Positions 48,513 through 58,722 of a stretch of DNA of 64,000 nucleotides are shown here, piece by piece. The stretch comes from Caprella mutica. Its lineage: Eukaryota; Arthropoda; Malacostraca; Amphipoda; Caprellidae. Within the stretch, counting starts at the first letter, position 1, and every line of letters starts with the position of its first letter. Under the pieces are notes generated by a model. That model did not search any database. It was not told the DNA's origin and saw only the letters and a list, made by a program, of their open reading frames with translations. Where the stretch lies: positions 124,001-188,000 of the forward strand of contig CANNZV010001029.1 in the NCBI GenBank assembly GCA_947561585.1, given 5' to 3'. The translations under genes and the position numbers were made by a program.

Positions 48513-49253
48513 TTAGACAACATTTTACACTACACATACACTAATTAGTTTTCGAATAAAAGAAAGATTCAAATAAGCAAAGTTACGGAATGCGTTTCGG
48601 AACCCTTTTCTGTCGCTAATTAGCATGTTAAGCGAGTGTTTCGAAACAGAGGGGGGGGGGGGTGTTTATTTGACATGTGGGGGGGGGGTGTTTGCAGTGG
48701 CGGAGTAATTTGCTTGCATTGGAGTCATTTCAAGGGAACTAGGCACTCACGCGGAATAATTCGGCAGATTTAGTTATTCAAAACAGTTGCGGATGCGATG
48801 CAGTTAGCTGATTAAACAGGGTACCGTCCTGACTGTGAAAATGTGAATTTAGATAGCGGTAATGTGTAGTTTTTTTCTATTTATGAGATTTTAAATGTAA
48901 TTAAGTGGAGTTAGTTCGGACAGTTATACATTTTCTAAAATTTGAGAAAAAAATTGTAATATTTTTTAAATTTGCATCCATTATTCCTAGAAGTATCATG
49001 GCTACTCAATATAAAAAGAACAAGTAATCTAACTAGTTATAGAATAATGATTACCATTTTCCTATGCCATTATATGATCGATGACGTGGAACCGTCCAAC
49101 AAATCTGAACTCTTACCCCTTAATACGTTTATAGTTCCGCTAAGCGAATTATAATCTATGTTAAAGATATCTGTTGAACCGATATGGAAATTAGGGATGT
49201 GTTCTGACCAATAAAATGAACTTATAAATACCTTTCCACTTTTGTTTACTTGA
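48513..49253. other. Unique sequence with two G homopolymers
   Basis: G runs of about 12 (48651-48662) and 10 (48679-48688) each followed by TGTTT, so possibly a duplicated GGG...TGTTT unit of about 28 bp. No gene recognised. Confidence 0.4.
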
Positions 49254-49512
49254 TGTTTTTTTTACCATGTTTATTATTTTACCATGTTTATCATTTTACC
49301 ATGTTAATTATTTTACCATATGTTAATTATTTTACCATATGTTTATCATTTTACCATATGTTTATCATTTTAACATGTTTATCATTTCACCATGTTTATC
49401 ATTTTACCATGTTAATTATTTTACCATATGTTAATTATTTTACCATATGTTTATCATTTTACCATTTTTATCATTTTACCATTTATACCATTTTAACATG
49501 TTTTTCATTTTT
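49254..49512. repeat. 17/18-bp minisatellite, about 15 units
   Basis: Units such as TTTATCATTTTACCATG (17) and TTAATTATTTTACCATA (18 with an extra T). The order of TTTATC and TTAATT units repeats about 120 bp apart, so a block was duplicated. Confidence 0.92.
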
Positions 49513-49780
49513 TAACGCTACTTGCAGTTTTAGAGGATAGCGCTAGGGTTATGCTCTTCAACTACGAGGTCTTAGATTTTGTGTTAGATAGACTCGTAGG
49601 CTTCGTTTACTATATCACCTCTTCATTTTCCTCTTAGATTTTGTGTTAGGTAGACTTTTATGTATTATTTACTATCACCTCTTCATTTTCCTCTTCCATC
49701 GGGGAGTGCAGCCACCAGTGCTTGTGTCCCTTTTCATCACATTCCTTGATAAGTGGGAGTAGCTTTTCTGCATCCATGTG
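49513..49780 (+). repeat. Family C dispersed repeat, copy 2 (5' truncated)
   Basis: Begins at ACGCTACTTGCAGTTTTAGA and carries TCTTCAACTACGAGGTCTTA, two CACCTCTTCATTTTCCTCTT phrases, TGCTTGTGTCCC, TCACATTCCTTG and GGAGTAGCT. The 5' third present at 10567 and 62741 is replaced by the 17/18-bp array, so the array may have expanded from the ACCATTTTT... part of family C (compare TTTACCATTTTTTC near 62860). Confidence 0.83.
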
Positions 49781-50634
49781 TCAGTGACGGTAGTAGGTAA
49801 CTTATTTAATGGAGACACATTCCTTCCTGACTGCTTCTTTCAGTGCCTTGTACTTAATTTTCTTTTACCGTCAGGTCATGGCCTTTGGTTTCATAGCATG
49901 GACATTAAACCAACCAATTAATTAATTCCCTTATAATATTCTAACATTTTTCTAATTTAACATTCACACAATATGTTCTCATCAGATTATTTATCTTAGA
50001 TTATCTTCGTATTCCCGAATAATGTTCTTATAATGTTTGAAGGGAATATTGAGGTACATTTGCAGGAGGTGGTGAGCAGTCTCCGTAGATTTTCAACATA
50101 AATATCACATCCGTAAGAGCCTTACTGCAGTTAAGGCGATTTCATTCGAGTTCAAATTATCAGTTGCCAACATTTAAGATTTCACGATGTTTATTTTCCA
50201 ATATTGCATCTCTTTATTTACACCAATATTATTTAAACTACAGTGCAGTGAAAGTTTTTGCAACTGTGATTTCTTTCTTTTTAAGAACAGTTTCAAAAAC
50301 ATACGGGGTTATCTCCCCGTAACTTCTTTTAATCAAAAGCAATACAGGGGGACCAATAAAAAACTGGTCGAAAGTAAATGCTTATAACTCAAAACGTATT
50401 TAGTGTAGAAAGATGAAACAAAAATCACATAAGAGAGTATAATTTCAAGTTTTATTTGATATCAAAGATATTGAAAAATATCGAACGATGGATACAGATA
50501 TCTCAATTGAACATAATGAATATTTCGTCAACATATTTTAATCAACCCTCACGAATCATTATGCAACTAACTATTGAATAGCGTGTTTTCATTTCTAAAC
50601 ATTATCATTTAAACAGTTCTCCAACTGAAATTAA
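49781..50634. other. Unique sequence, possible left end of a transposon
   Basis: Near 50345 ACAGGGGGACCAATAAAAAA followed by CTGGTCGAAAG resembles the terminal style of the Tc1/mariner-superfamily elements whose transposase follows at 50635, but no matching right end was found. Otherwise nothing is recognised; the frame at 50187-50387 is unremarkable. Confidence 0.3.
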
Positions 50635-51175
50635 AAGATAAAATGCCATTCAATACAACAAGGATATAAACATCAAAATGTTTAAGGATTTGTTCAATAA
50701 ATGGACAAGAAATGAAGTGTTTGAGAAACCATTGCACTTGCAGAAGTGACAGTTCGGTGCGGTTTGAGTTCGCATAGGCCATGGTCCATATTTTTTTAAA
50801 GATGTAGAGACTGAAAATGTTACTATAATGACTGACGACAATCATCTTGACTTTTGGTTCCATTATGACACTGCAACGGCATACACATTCTTGTCTGCAG
50901 TAGACTGATTGAGAAATTACTTCGAGGACAAGATTATTTCGCACCGAACCGTTTTCTCTGTCCAACTAAGTCCCTTGACCTTTGGATTTTATCTTTTATA
51001 TATGTTAAAGAGAAGGTATTTAGATTGAAACCAAACATGATTGAAAACTTGAAGCAAGTAATGAGCGAAGTAACCAAAATATATTAGTTGCAGTAATCGC
51101 TAATTTTGAAAGAAATGGATTAATATCTGTGATAAGCACAGTGGTGGCGATTTCAAGCACTTGTTATATACTAAG
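50635..51175 (+). pseudogene. Tc1/mariner-superfamily DDE transposase, degraded
   Basis: Readable only with frame changes. EVFEKPLHLQK then VTVRCGLSS (about 50717-50765) corresponds to the EKPLH..KVTVWCGL segment. GPYFFKDVETENVTI (about 50785-50828) matches GPYFFE...G..VT. FWFHYDTATAY (about 50851-50883) matches WFQQDGATAHT and keeps the second aspartate at 50867. LRNYFEDKIISHR follows. The next segment, LSPLTFGFYLLYMLKRRY (about 50955-51010), matches SPDLTPLDFFLWGYLK with the third acidic residue apparently replaced by glycine. DKHSGGDFKHLL near 51135-51170 matches the usual C-terminus. Several stops; dead. The N-terminal DNA-binding domain is missing. Confidence 0.75.
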
Positions 51176-51234
51176 TAAAACTTGAAAGTATACTCTTTAA
51201 TGTTTTTTTTTTTATTTCTACACTAATTCATCTA

Positions 51235-51846
51235 ATTACCTTCGCAGAATGCGAGAAGGTCATATTTTCATCAGACTTTATTTATTTATTTATTTACCAT
51301 CTTGTTATTCGCTCAACTGAGAAAGAGTTCAACCAAATTGCCTGAAATTTGGTGAAACGGTTGGTCCATGTCCAGTGACCTCTTGGTAGAATTTAAGAAG
51401 CGACACGGTTAAAGGTCAATGATATGGTCATTCATAACTCAAAAAGTATTTAACCATATTGCATGAAACTTGGTGGGATGATTAGTCAATATACAGGAAC
51501 CATTTTGTTAGATTTTGGGAGCGATCAGGTCAAAGGTCAAAGATCAAGGTCAAGGCCATTTTTAAATCAATAACTCCAAAAGTATATTCAACCAAATGGT
51601 CTGAAATTTGATGGAATGATTGGTCAATGTCCAGGAACGATCTGGTAGAATTTTGGAAGCGATCTGGTCAAAGTTCAAGGTCAAGGACATTTCAAACTCG
51701 ATAACTCAAGAAGTATTGCACCATATTGCATGAAACTTGGTGGGGCGATTGGTTATTATCCAGTTAGCAGTTTCTTAAATTTGGGAGAGAACAGGTCAAA
51801 GCGGAGGCGAAGGTATGCGCTCTACCGAGTGCACATAATCTAGTTA
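51235..51846 (-). repeat. Family A modular element, copy A6 (full length, reverse)
   Basis: Reverse complement orientation: hairpin CCTTCGCAGAATGCGAGAAGG at 51239-51259 first, a short TTTA tract at 51279-51296, four modules, and the head CGAAGGTATGCGCTCTACCG at about 51808-51829, ending near CTAGTT. It lies between two transposase relics of different families. Confidence 0.86.
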
Positions 51847-51879
51847 GTGAATATTTTTAAACAAGAACTTTATGTCGTG

Positions 51880-52080
51880 TTTACAATCTGAGAATGCTAC
51901 CTTAGAAAGCATTATCATACCTGGAGATCGACTAATGGATTGGCCTCCACAGAGCCTTGATCTGAACCGAAATGAGAATTGGTGGTCGATCATAATTATA
52001 GAGGAAGGATATTGAAAAAGGACGCTAATTTACAAGCAAAACAACGTATGGGAGAGAAATGTGGAGGTATGCTCTAAGAT
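51880..52080 (+). pseudogene. Tc1-like transposase C-terminal fragment
   Basis: From about 51924 one frame reads GDRLMDWPPQSLDLNRNENW then WSI, matching the Tc1 motif DWP.QSPDLNPIENLW, with the catalytic glutamate kept. The frame then meets a stop near 51999 (EEGY then stop), followed in other frames by AKQRMGEKCGGML-like remnants. Its upstream catalytic half is absent. It is a different subfamily from the relic at 50635 and is not the missing part of the fragment at 26624 as far as can be judged. Confidence 0.75.
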
Positions 52081-52196
52081 TTTACCTTAATTAATTAATG
52101 GACCATCTGACTGTATCACAGATACAGTATAATAGTTATTATAAAGTTACAATAATAGTATATGTATATATTATTTATTCTTCTATATACAACTTT

Positions 52197-53194
52197 CTAT
52201 TGTACTGTACTTTACTACCTACTGTACTGTACTTTACTACCTATTGTACTGTACTTTACTACCTACTGTACTGTACTTTACTACCTATTGTACTGTACTT
52301 TACTACCTATTGTACTGTACTTTACTACCTATTGTACTGTACTTCACTACCTATTGTACTGTACTTTACTACCTATTGTACTGTACTTTACTACCTATTG
52401 TACTGTACTTTACTACCTATTGTACTGTACTTTACTGCCTATTGTACTGTACTTTACTGCCTATTGTACTGTACTTTACTGCCTATTGTACTGTACTTTA
52501 CTACCTATTGTACTGTACTTTACTACCTATTGTACTGTACTTTACTGCCTATTGTTCTGTACTTTACTGCCTATTGTTCTGTACTTTACTACCTATTGTA
52601 CTGTACTTTACTACCTATTGTACTGTACTTTACTACCTATTGTACTGTACTTCACTACCTATTGTACTGTACTTTACTACCTATTGTACTGTACTTTACT
52701 ACCTATTGTACTGTACTTTACTACCTATTGTACTGTACTTTACTGCCTTTTGTACTGTACTTTACTGCCTATTGTACTGTACTTTACTGCCTATTGTACT
52801 GTACTTTACTACCTATTGTACTGTACTTTACTACCTATTGTACTGTACTTTACTACCCATTGTACTGTACTTCACTACCTACTGTACTGTACTTTACTAC
52901 CTACTGTACTGTACTTTACTACCTATTGTACTGTACTTTACTACCTACTGTACTGTACTTTACTACCTATTGTACTGTACTTCACTACCTATTGTACTGT
53001 ACTTTACTACCTACTGTACTGTACTTTACTACCTATTGTACTGTACTTCACTACCTATTGTACTGTACTTTACTACCTATTGTACTGTACTTTACTACCT
53101 ATTGTACTGTACTTTACTACCTATTGTACTGTACTTTACTACCTACTGTACTGTACTTTACTACCTATTGTACTGTACTTTACTGCCTATTGTT
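52197..53194. repeat. 22-bp minisatellite, about 45 units
   Basis: The unit is CTATTGTACTGTACTTTACT then AC. Variants: TACTGC, ACTTCAC, CTACTG and TTGTTCTG. No stop occurs in any plus frame, so three overlapping frames of about 370 codons appear; they are period artefacts. GTAC occurs two to three times per unit. Confidence 0.97.
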
Positions 53195-53504
53195 CAGGCA
53201 GTAAGTCAATTCACAATAAATTACTTTGTTTATCCTCTACTATTTCTCACCCTAACTTTTTACCGTGTGATGAATGGCCTAATTATTACCATTATTATTA
53301 CCATCGATATATGGATTGAATACAGACAAACAAACAGCAGAATACTCCATTGAAACTTACTAAGGTGTCTTTTTAACCTTAGTGTCTGCGTAACTTATTG
53401 GGTGGATATTACTGCTGTTATAAATAGCTGAAATAATTAGATCCAATTTGTAAGAAATAAATTTGTAAATGATATATTAGATAATGAATCACAATCGCAA
53501 TGTA
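53195..53504. other. Unique AT-rich sequence
   Basis: Nothing recognised. Confidence 0.4.
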
Positions 53505-53890
53505 TTCTTCTAGGATACTATAGCAATCGTATCTAGGATACTATAGCAATCGTATCCAGGATGCTATAGCAATGTATTCTTCTAGGATACTATAGCAATC
53601 GTATCTAGGATACTATAGCAATCGTATCCAGGATGCTATAGCAATGTATTCTTCTAGGATACTATAGCAATCGTATCTAGGATACGATAGTGTTTTCTCT
53701 CATTATAGTCTCATTGTATCTAGAATACTTTAGTAATCGTATCTAGGATACTATAGCAATTGTACCTATAGGACACTGCAGCTTTTATATCAAGGATACT
53801 GCAGCAAGTTCTGCATATAGGATACTATAGTAATCGTATCTAGGATACTATAGCTTTTGTATATACTATATAGGATACTATAGCTCTTCC
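53505..53890. repeat. 23-bp minisatellite with a ~70-bp higher-order unit
   Basis: Basic word CTAGGATACTATAGCAATCG then TAT. The left part (53510-53700) repeats a block of about 70-72 bp containing three variants, including CCAGGATGCTATAGCAATG. The right part decays with insertions. Confidence 0.88.
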
Positions 53891-54673
53891 AATATACAGC
53901 AGTTATTATATTTCAATTCAATTGGAATATGGAACCTACAGTATATTTATTAATATGACATTATTCCTCTCTGTGACAAAATGAATGACTCCCCCCGACT
54001 CCTTTTCATTAATTCATTTCTGACAAAGCAAATCAATCACCGTATCATTTCCTTTGTACTATTTCATCTCAAATCAATTAATAACACATCAATAACCTCC
54101 ATTGCCGGTGCACGCTACCGCTCACAAAATACAAACTCTCTACCTGTTCACTGGGGCGTGTGGATATTAAGCCTAATGTATTGCTATGTAACTTCTAACA
54201 TATAGGAATATATACTCCTTACTTCTAACCAATAAAGACAAAGGCAACTTTAAATGCTTTAAGCTTGTCTCCTCTAAAGTAAGCTTTGAGGCAATAAACC
54301 AATAAGGAGGTAATCCCTTACATAGTCCCTGCTAGGTAGAAATAAATTCAATAAAAAGACCACCTGATGCGTATAAAGGCCTCATCATAGAGACTGTATA
54401 TACGCTATGATGTTATTATTATTATATAGAAATCTATTTATTTTATTCAACCGTTTCAAGATTTTAAAATTATAATCTTATTATTATTATTAAGCAATGA
54501 ATTTACCAGTAATAACAATCAGTATTTTATTTATTTCAATTCTTTCGGTGTGGTTATTGTAACAAATAATTATAATTGAGATTGATTATTGGAGGAAAAT
54601 GAAGAGCTGGAAACTTCTGCAATATGCTAATGAGGAAACTGTTTGTGAATCGAACAACAAGTTATTAATATGC
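53891..54673. other. Unique AT-rich sequence, no gene recognised
   Basis: A 74-codon plus frame at 53981-54205 has no recognisable domain. ATTATTATT runs near 54410 and 54480. Confidence 0.35.
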
Positions 54674-55283
54674 CTCTGATTATTATACCATTGATTATCA
54701 TACCATTGATTATTATACCATTGATTATTATACCATTGATTATTATACCATTGATAATTATACCATTGATTATTATACCATTGATTATTATACCATTGAT
54801 TATTATACCATTGATTATCATACCATTGATTATTATACCATTGATTATCATACCATTGATTATTATACCATTGATAATTATACCATTGATTATCATACCA
54901 TTGATAATTATACCATTGATAATTATACCATTGATTATTATACCATTGATTATTATACCATTGATTATCATACCATTGATTATCATACCATTGATAATTA
55001 TACCATTGATTATTATACCATTGATTATTATACCATTGATTATTATACCATTGATTATCATACCATTGATTATTATACCATTGATTATCATACCATTGAT
55101 TATTATACCATTGATAATTATACCATTGATTATCATACCATTGATAATTATACCATTGATAATTATACCATTGATTATTATACCATTGATTATTATACCA
55201 TTGATTATCATACCATTGATTATCATACCATTGATAATTATACCATTGATTATTATACCATTGATTATCATACCATTGATTAT
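54674..55283. repeat. 15-bp minisatellite, left block, about 40 units
   Basis: Units ACCATTGATTATTAT, ACCATTGATTATCAT and ACCATTGATAATTAT. Lines of units from about 54781 and 55021 are identical in order, so a 240-bp (16-unit) block is duplicated. The block ends exactly at the transposon end at 55284. Frames on both strands across it are period artefacts. Confidence 0.97.
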
Positions 55284-55401
55284 ACAGGGTACCAGAATAA
55301 AAAAAGTTGATTGGTGCCGGGCATTTGAGGATCAATTATAAGGTAAAATGAGCTCCTAAATGCGATGGCACCATCAGTTTTTCTCTATCGGGTCTAGTTT
55401 T
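55284..55401 (+). repeat. Left terminal inverted repeat of the 1.77-kb transposon
   Basis: About 118 bp ending after CATCAGTTTTTCTCTATCGG then GTCTAG; weaker similarity may continue another 50 bp. A few small indels separate it from the right copy. Confidence 0.85.
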
Positions 55402-55640
55402 TTTTATATGGATATTTTTAGTTTTTATCCTATTTTCATGTCGAAAATGATGCGCACAAAGACCAATTTTTTAATATATTTTTTTAGTATATTTTTTTAA
55501 GGATTCGATAACATACTTGAAGGGTTATTAAGGGAATAGAAACCATGAAAATAGGTTTTTGTTTATTTTATGCAGAAATACATAACTAAAATTGATCATT
55601 TGTTGCAAAGAAATTGTTTTTTTTTAATCTTTCAAGAACC

Positions 55641-56497
55641 TTACTCAGGGATGAACTTGCGTTTTTTGCTCTTTCTGGCATGAGTTTCAAGTGGATTGTC
55701 CCTTTTCATACACCAACAGTAGTCAGCTATCATTACTTGGTCCCATCTACCATGGTAGCGACTTTCCATCTCACTTATATCTTGATGAAACCTATCCCCT
55801 TGTTCATCGCTCACATCACCGAAGAAGAAGGGCAGGAATTCTTCATGTCTATTCCTATAAAACGTAATGTTCACATCTGAACCAACTAGGTTCCTTTCTT
55901 TTAACCTAGATGCAAGCAATTCAGAGTTTTCTTTAGATAGGTTGAGATCTCTTATTAGGTCATTCAACTCTGCTTGTTGGTTAAAAAACTGAGGCTCGAT
56001 TTGCTGGAATTATTCAGGGTCAGAATTTGCTCTCATAGACATAGATGAACATGAATCACTTTGTGATGAACTTATTTGACTTTGAAAAATGGGAATAGGA
56101 ATTTCATCGCTATGTGGAACAGGTCTAGAAACTTATTCAACTTGGGGATATTGGAGATTCTTTCTATTCTTTGATCCAATGCCCATCACATTTACACAAC
56201 AGAAATAACAATCATCATGATGATTTTTAGGTTCTCTCCAGATCATGGGGAAACCAAATCTCATGCTTTTTCTTGTTTTATTGGTCCATTGGCGCAAATG
56301 TTCAGTGCACATTTTGCACACCATACTAGGCGTCCACCATTTTTCATCGTGCAAAATGTTGAATCCGAAGTAAGCAAAATATGTATTTGATACAAACTCT
56401 GTAATTGTCTTCCTATTTTCTTTCAAAATATATTCGCCACATATGTAACAGAAGAAATTCAGATCATTCACACATGTTCTCTTGAACAGTGTGCCAT
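55641..56497 (-). pseudogene. Internally deleted cysteine-rich transposon protein
   Basis: One minus-strand frame, interrupted by stops at 56133-56135 and 56010-56012. A probable start ATG at 56495-56497 is one small frameshift away. The N-terminal part has three CxxC pairs (CYIC, CKMC, CYFC) with the conserved words FCYICGEYILKENRKTITEF, FAYFGF, HLRQW and PMIWREPKNHHDDCYFC. A serine-rich link follows, then AELNDLIRDLNLSKENSELL and NITFYRNRHEEFLPFF. Next comes GDVSDEQGDRFHQDI, YHGRWDQVMIADYCWCMKRD and a basic tail. In this widespread insect protein family, a few hundred residues normally lie between the TFYR...FF and VSDE.G.RFHQDI segments, so the core (probably the catalytic part) has been cut out in frame. 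Function of the family is unproven; a transposase is likely. Confidence 0.8.
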
Positions 56498-56937
56498 CTT
56501 GTAAGAACTTGTAAATGAATCGTTACCACGGTAGCAGAGCAGCTGAGAGAACTTCTCACTCGCACACCTCCCACTGAATGATCACTTCAGCACTGATGCT
56601 TAGGAGGTTTATTGATTAATGCTAGTCACTAAGTAGAATTAGGCTTGAAACATAAATTGTTTTGTTATCTGTAAGGATTAAATTAATCTGTAATAAAGAG
56701 ACATGTTAGTTGAAATAAATATTTTTGCTTGAAAAAAATATTTTAAGATTTGTTTTGGTAAATTTTGTGGAAAAATAAACTTCGGCATTAAATAATTTTG
56801 TCCAATTTTTTTTGCCATGTTAAAAAATGTTTGGAATGGCATAATGATCAATCTTGATGTCATAGACTGTGTAAATCTCATTATAATCTGAATTAGGGCC
56901 GTTTTTTCGGAAAAATATAGGAAAATCTGAAATTTTC

Positions 56938-57055
56938 ACTTATTTCAAAAATTAGACCCGATGGAGAAAAACTCATGGTACCATCGCATTCAGGAGCTTT
57001 TTTTACATTATAATCAATGTTCAAATGCCCGGCACCAAAATCACTGTTACCCTGT
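56938..57055 (-). repeat. Right terminal inverted repeat of the 1.77-kb transposon
   Basis: Reverse-complement partner of 55284-55401. The stretch 56500-56937 between the gene and this arm is AT-rich and holds nothing further that I can read. Confidence 0.85.
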
Positions 57056-58338
57056 GTTATCATACCATTGATAATTATACCATTGATAATTATACCATTG
57101 CTAATTATACCATTGCTAATTATACCATTGATAATTATACCATTGCTAATTATACCATTGATAATTATACCATTGATAATTATACCATTGCTAATTATAC
57201 CATTGATAATTATACCATTGATAAATATACCATTGATAATTATACCATTGATAAATATACCATTGATAATTATACCATTGATTATCATACCATTGATAAT
57301 TATACCATTGATTATCATACCATTGATAATTATACCATTGATAATTATACCATTGCTAATTATACCATTGATAATTATACCATTGATAATTATACCATTG
57401 CTAATTATACCATTGATAATTATACCATTGCTAATTATACCATTGATAATTATACCATTGATAATTATACCATTGCTAATTATACCATTGATAATTATAC
57501 CATTGATAAATATACCATTGATAATTATACCATTGATAAATATATCATTGATAATTATACCATTGATTATCATACCATTGATAATTATACCATTGATAAT
57601 TATACCATTGCTAATTATACCATTGATAATTATACCATTGATAATTATACCATTGATAATTATACCATTGATAATTATACCATTGATTATCATACCATTG
57701 CTAATTATACCATTGATAATTATACCATTGATAATTATACCATTGATTATCATACCATTGCTAATTATACCATTGATAATTATACCATTGATAATTATAC
57801 CATTGATAATTATACCATTGATAATTATACCATTGATTATCATACCATTGATTATCATACCATTGCTAATTATACCATTGATAATTATACCATTGATAAT
57901 TATACCATTGCTAATTATACCATTGATAATTATACCATTGATAAATATACCATTGATAATTATACCATTGATAATTATACCATTGCTAATTATACCATTG
58001 ATAATTATACCATTGATTATCATACCATTGATAATTATACCATTGATAATTATACCATTGATTATCATACCATTGATAATTATACCATTGATAATTATAC
58101 CATTGATAAATATACCATTGATTATCATACCATTGATAATTATACCATTGATAATTATACCATTGATAATTATACCATTGCTAATTATACCATTGATAAT
58201 TATACCATTGATAATTATACCATTGATTAATATACCATTGATAATTATACCATTGATAATTATACCATTGATTATCATACCATTGATATTATTATAACAT
58301 TGATAAATATACCATTGCTAATTATACCATTGATAATT
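57056..58338. repeat. 15-bp minisatellite, right block, about 85 units
   Basis: Same unit as the left block, with types ACCATTGATAATTAT (dominant), ACCATTGCTAATTAT, ACCATTGATAAATAT and ACCATTGATTATCAT. The GCTAAT and ATAAAT types do not occur in the left block, where TTATTAT dominates, so the two blocks have amplified differently. Long frames on both strands here are period artefacts. Confidence 0.97.
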
Positions 58339-58350
58339 GGAGGGTAGAGA

Positions 58351-58722
58351 GGTAAAGTTGGGTAACTACGAAGTGTCGCTCTCCACGAAATGAAGCTTTT
58401 CCTCTACGGTAAAGTTAGGTGCATTCTTACCCAACTGTACTTCTAAACTAATAGGAAATATCTCAAACAGTGTACCTATGTGTGTTCTCACTCAACTACA
58501 CCGCTCACATTAAAGCAGTATTCTATTGCGGTGAAGTAGTGTGTGTCGTTCCACAACTTCACCTCTCACTGATTCAGTCAATGATATTTAGGTAAAGTTG
58601 TGTGTGTAGTTACCCAACTTGTCCTCTCAATAATCTACAGTCTCCTGGGCAGGCGGGGGGGGGGGGGGATATCCATCGATTAGGAGGTGAAGTTGGTTAT
58701 GTAAATGGATACCCAACTATTC
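58351..58722. repeat. Six ~38-bp semi-palindromic modules at ~60-bp spacing
   Basis: Modules start at about 58351, 58408, 58470, 58530, 58591 and 58686. The consensus begins GGTAAAGTTGTGTGTGTAGT and continues TACCCAACTTGTCCTCTCA; GGTAAAGTTG and CAACTT.CC are partly self-complementary. Between modules 1 to 5 lie spacers of 22-23 bp that do not resemble each other clearly. The last spacing, 95 bp, contains a run of 14 G at 58655-58668. The array starts 12 bp after the 15-bp minisatellite ends. Identity between modules is roughly 65-80%. Confidence 0.75.

Larger units (their letters stand above)
55284..57055. mobile_element. 1.77-kb TIR transposon inserted in the 15-bp array
   Basis: The left end is ACAGGGTACCAG; the right end in reverse complement is ACAGGGTAACAG. 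The arms stay similar for more than 110 bp: both have TTGGTGCCGGGCATTTGA, a TTATAA motif, GCTCCT(A/G)AATGCGATGG, (C/A)ACCAT(C/G)AG and TTTTTCTC.ATCGGGTCTA. Left flank ...ACCATTGATTAT and right flank (G)TTATCATACCATTG rejoin to one perfect 15-bp unit if TTAT is counted once, so TTAT is a likely 4-bp target duplication. The interior carries the broken gene at 55641-56497. The autonomous parent must be larger. Superfamily not established. Confidence 0.85.

Noticed and set aside
50609..50965. 118-codon minus frame
   Set aside because: Lies antisense to the recognisable plus-strand transposase relic.
52098..53353. Three overlapping plus frames of about 370 codons
   Set aside because: Same effect from the 22-bp unit. 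The C/Y/L/T-only composition is not protein-like.
54586..55341. Frames of 214-249 codons on both strands
   Set aside because: Five-residue periodic artefacts of the 15-bp array.
55614..55880. 88-codon plus frame inside the transposon
   Set aside because: Antisense shadow of the conserved C-terminal part of the minus-strand gene.
56893..58297. Frames of 401-461 codons on both strands
   Set aside because: Artefacts of the right 15-bp block, although one minus frame runs into the transposon end.
58351..58722. CRISPR array
   Set aside because: Spacing fits superficially, but repeats are only about 65-80% identical, there are no cas genes, and the context is an insect-type repeat landscape.
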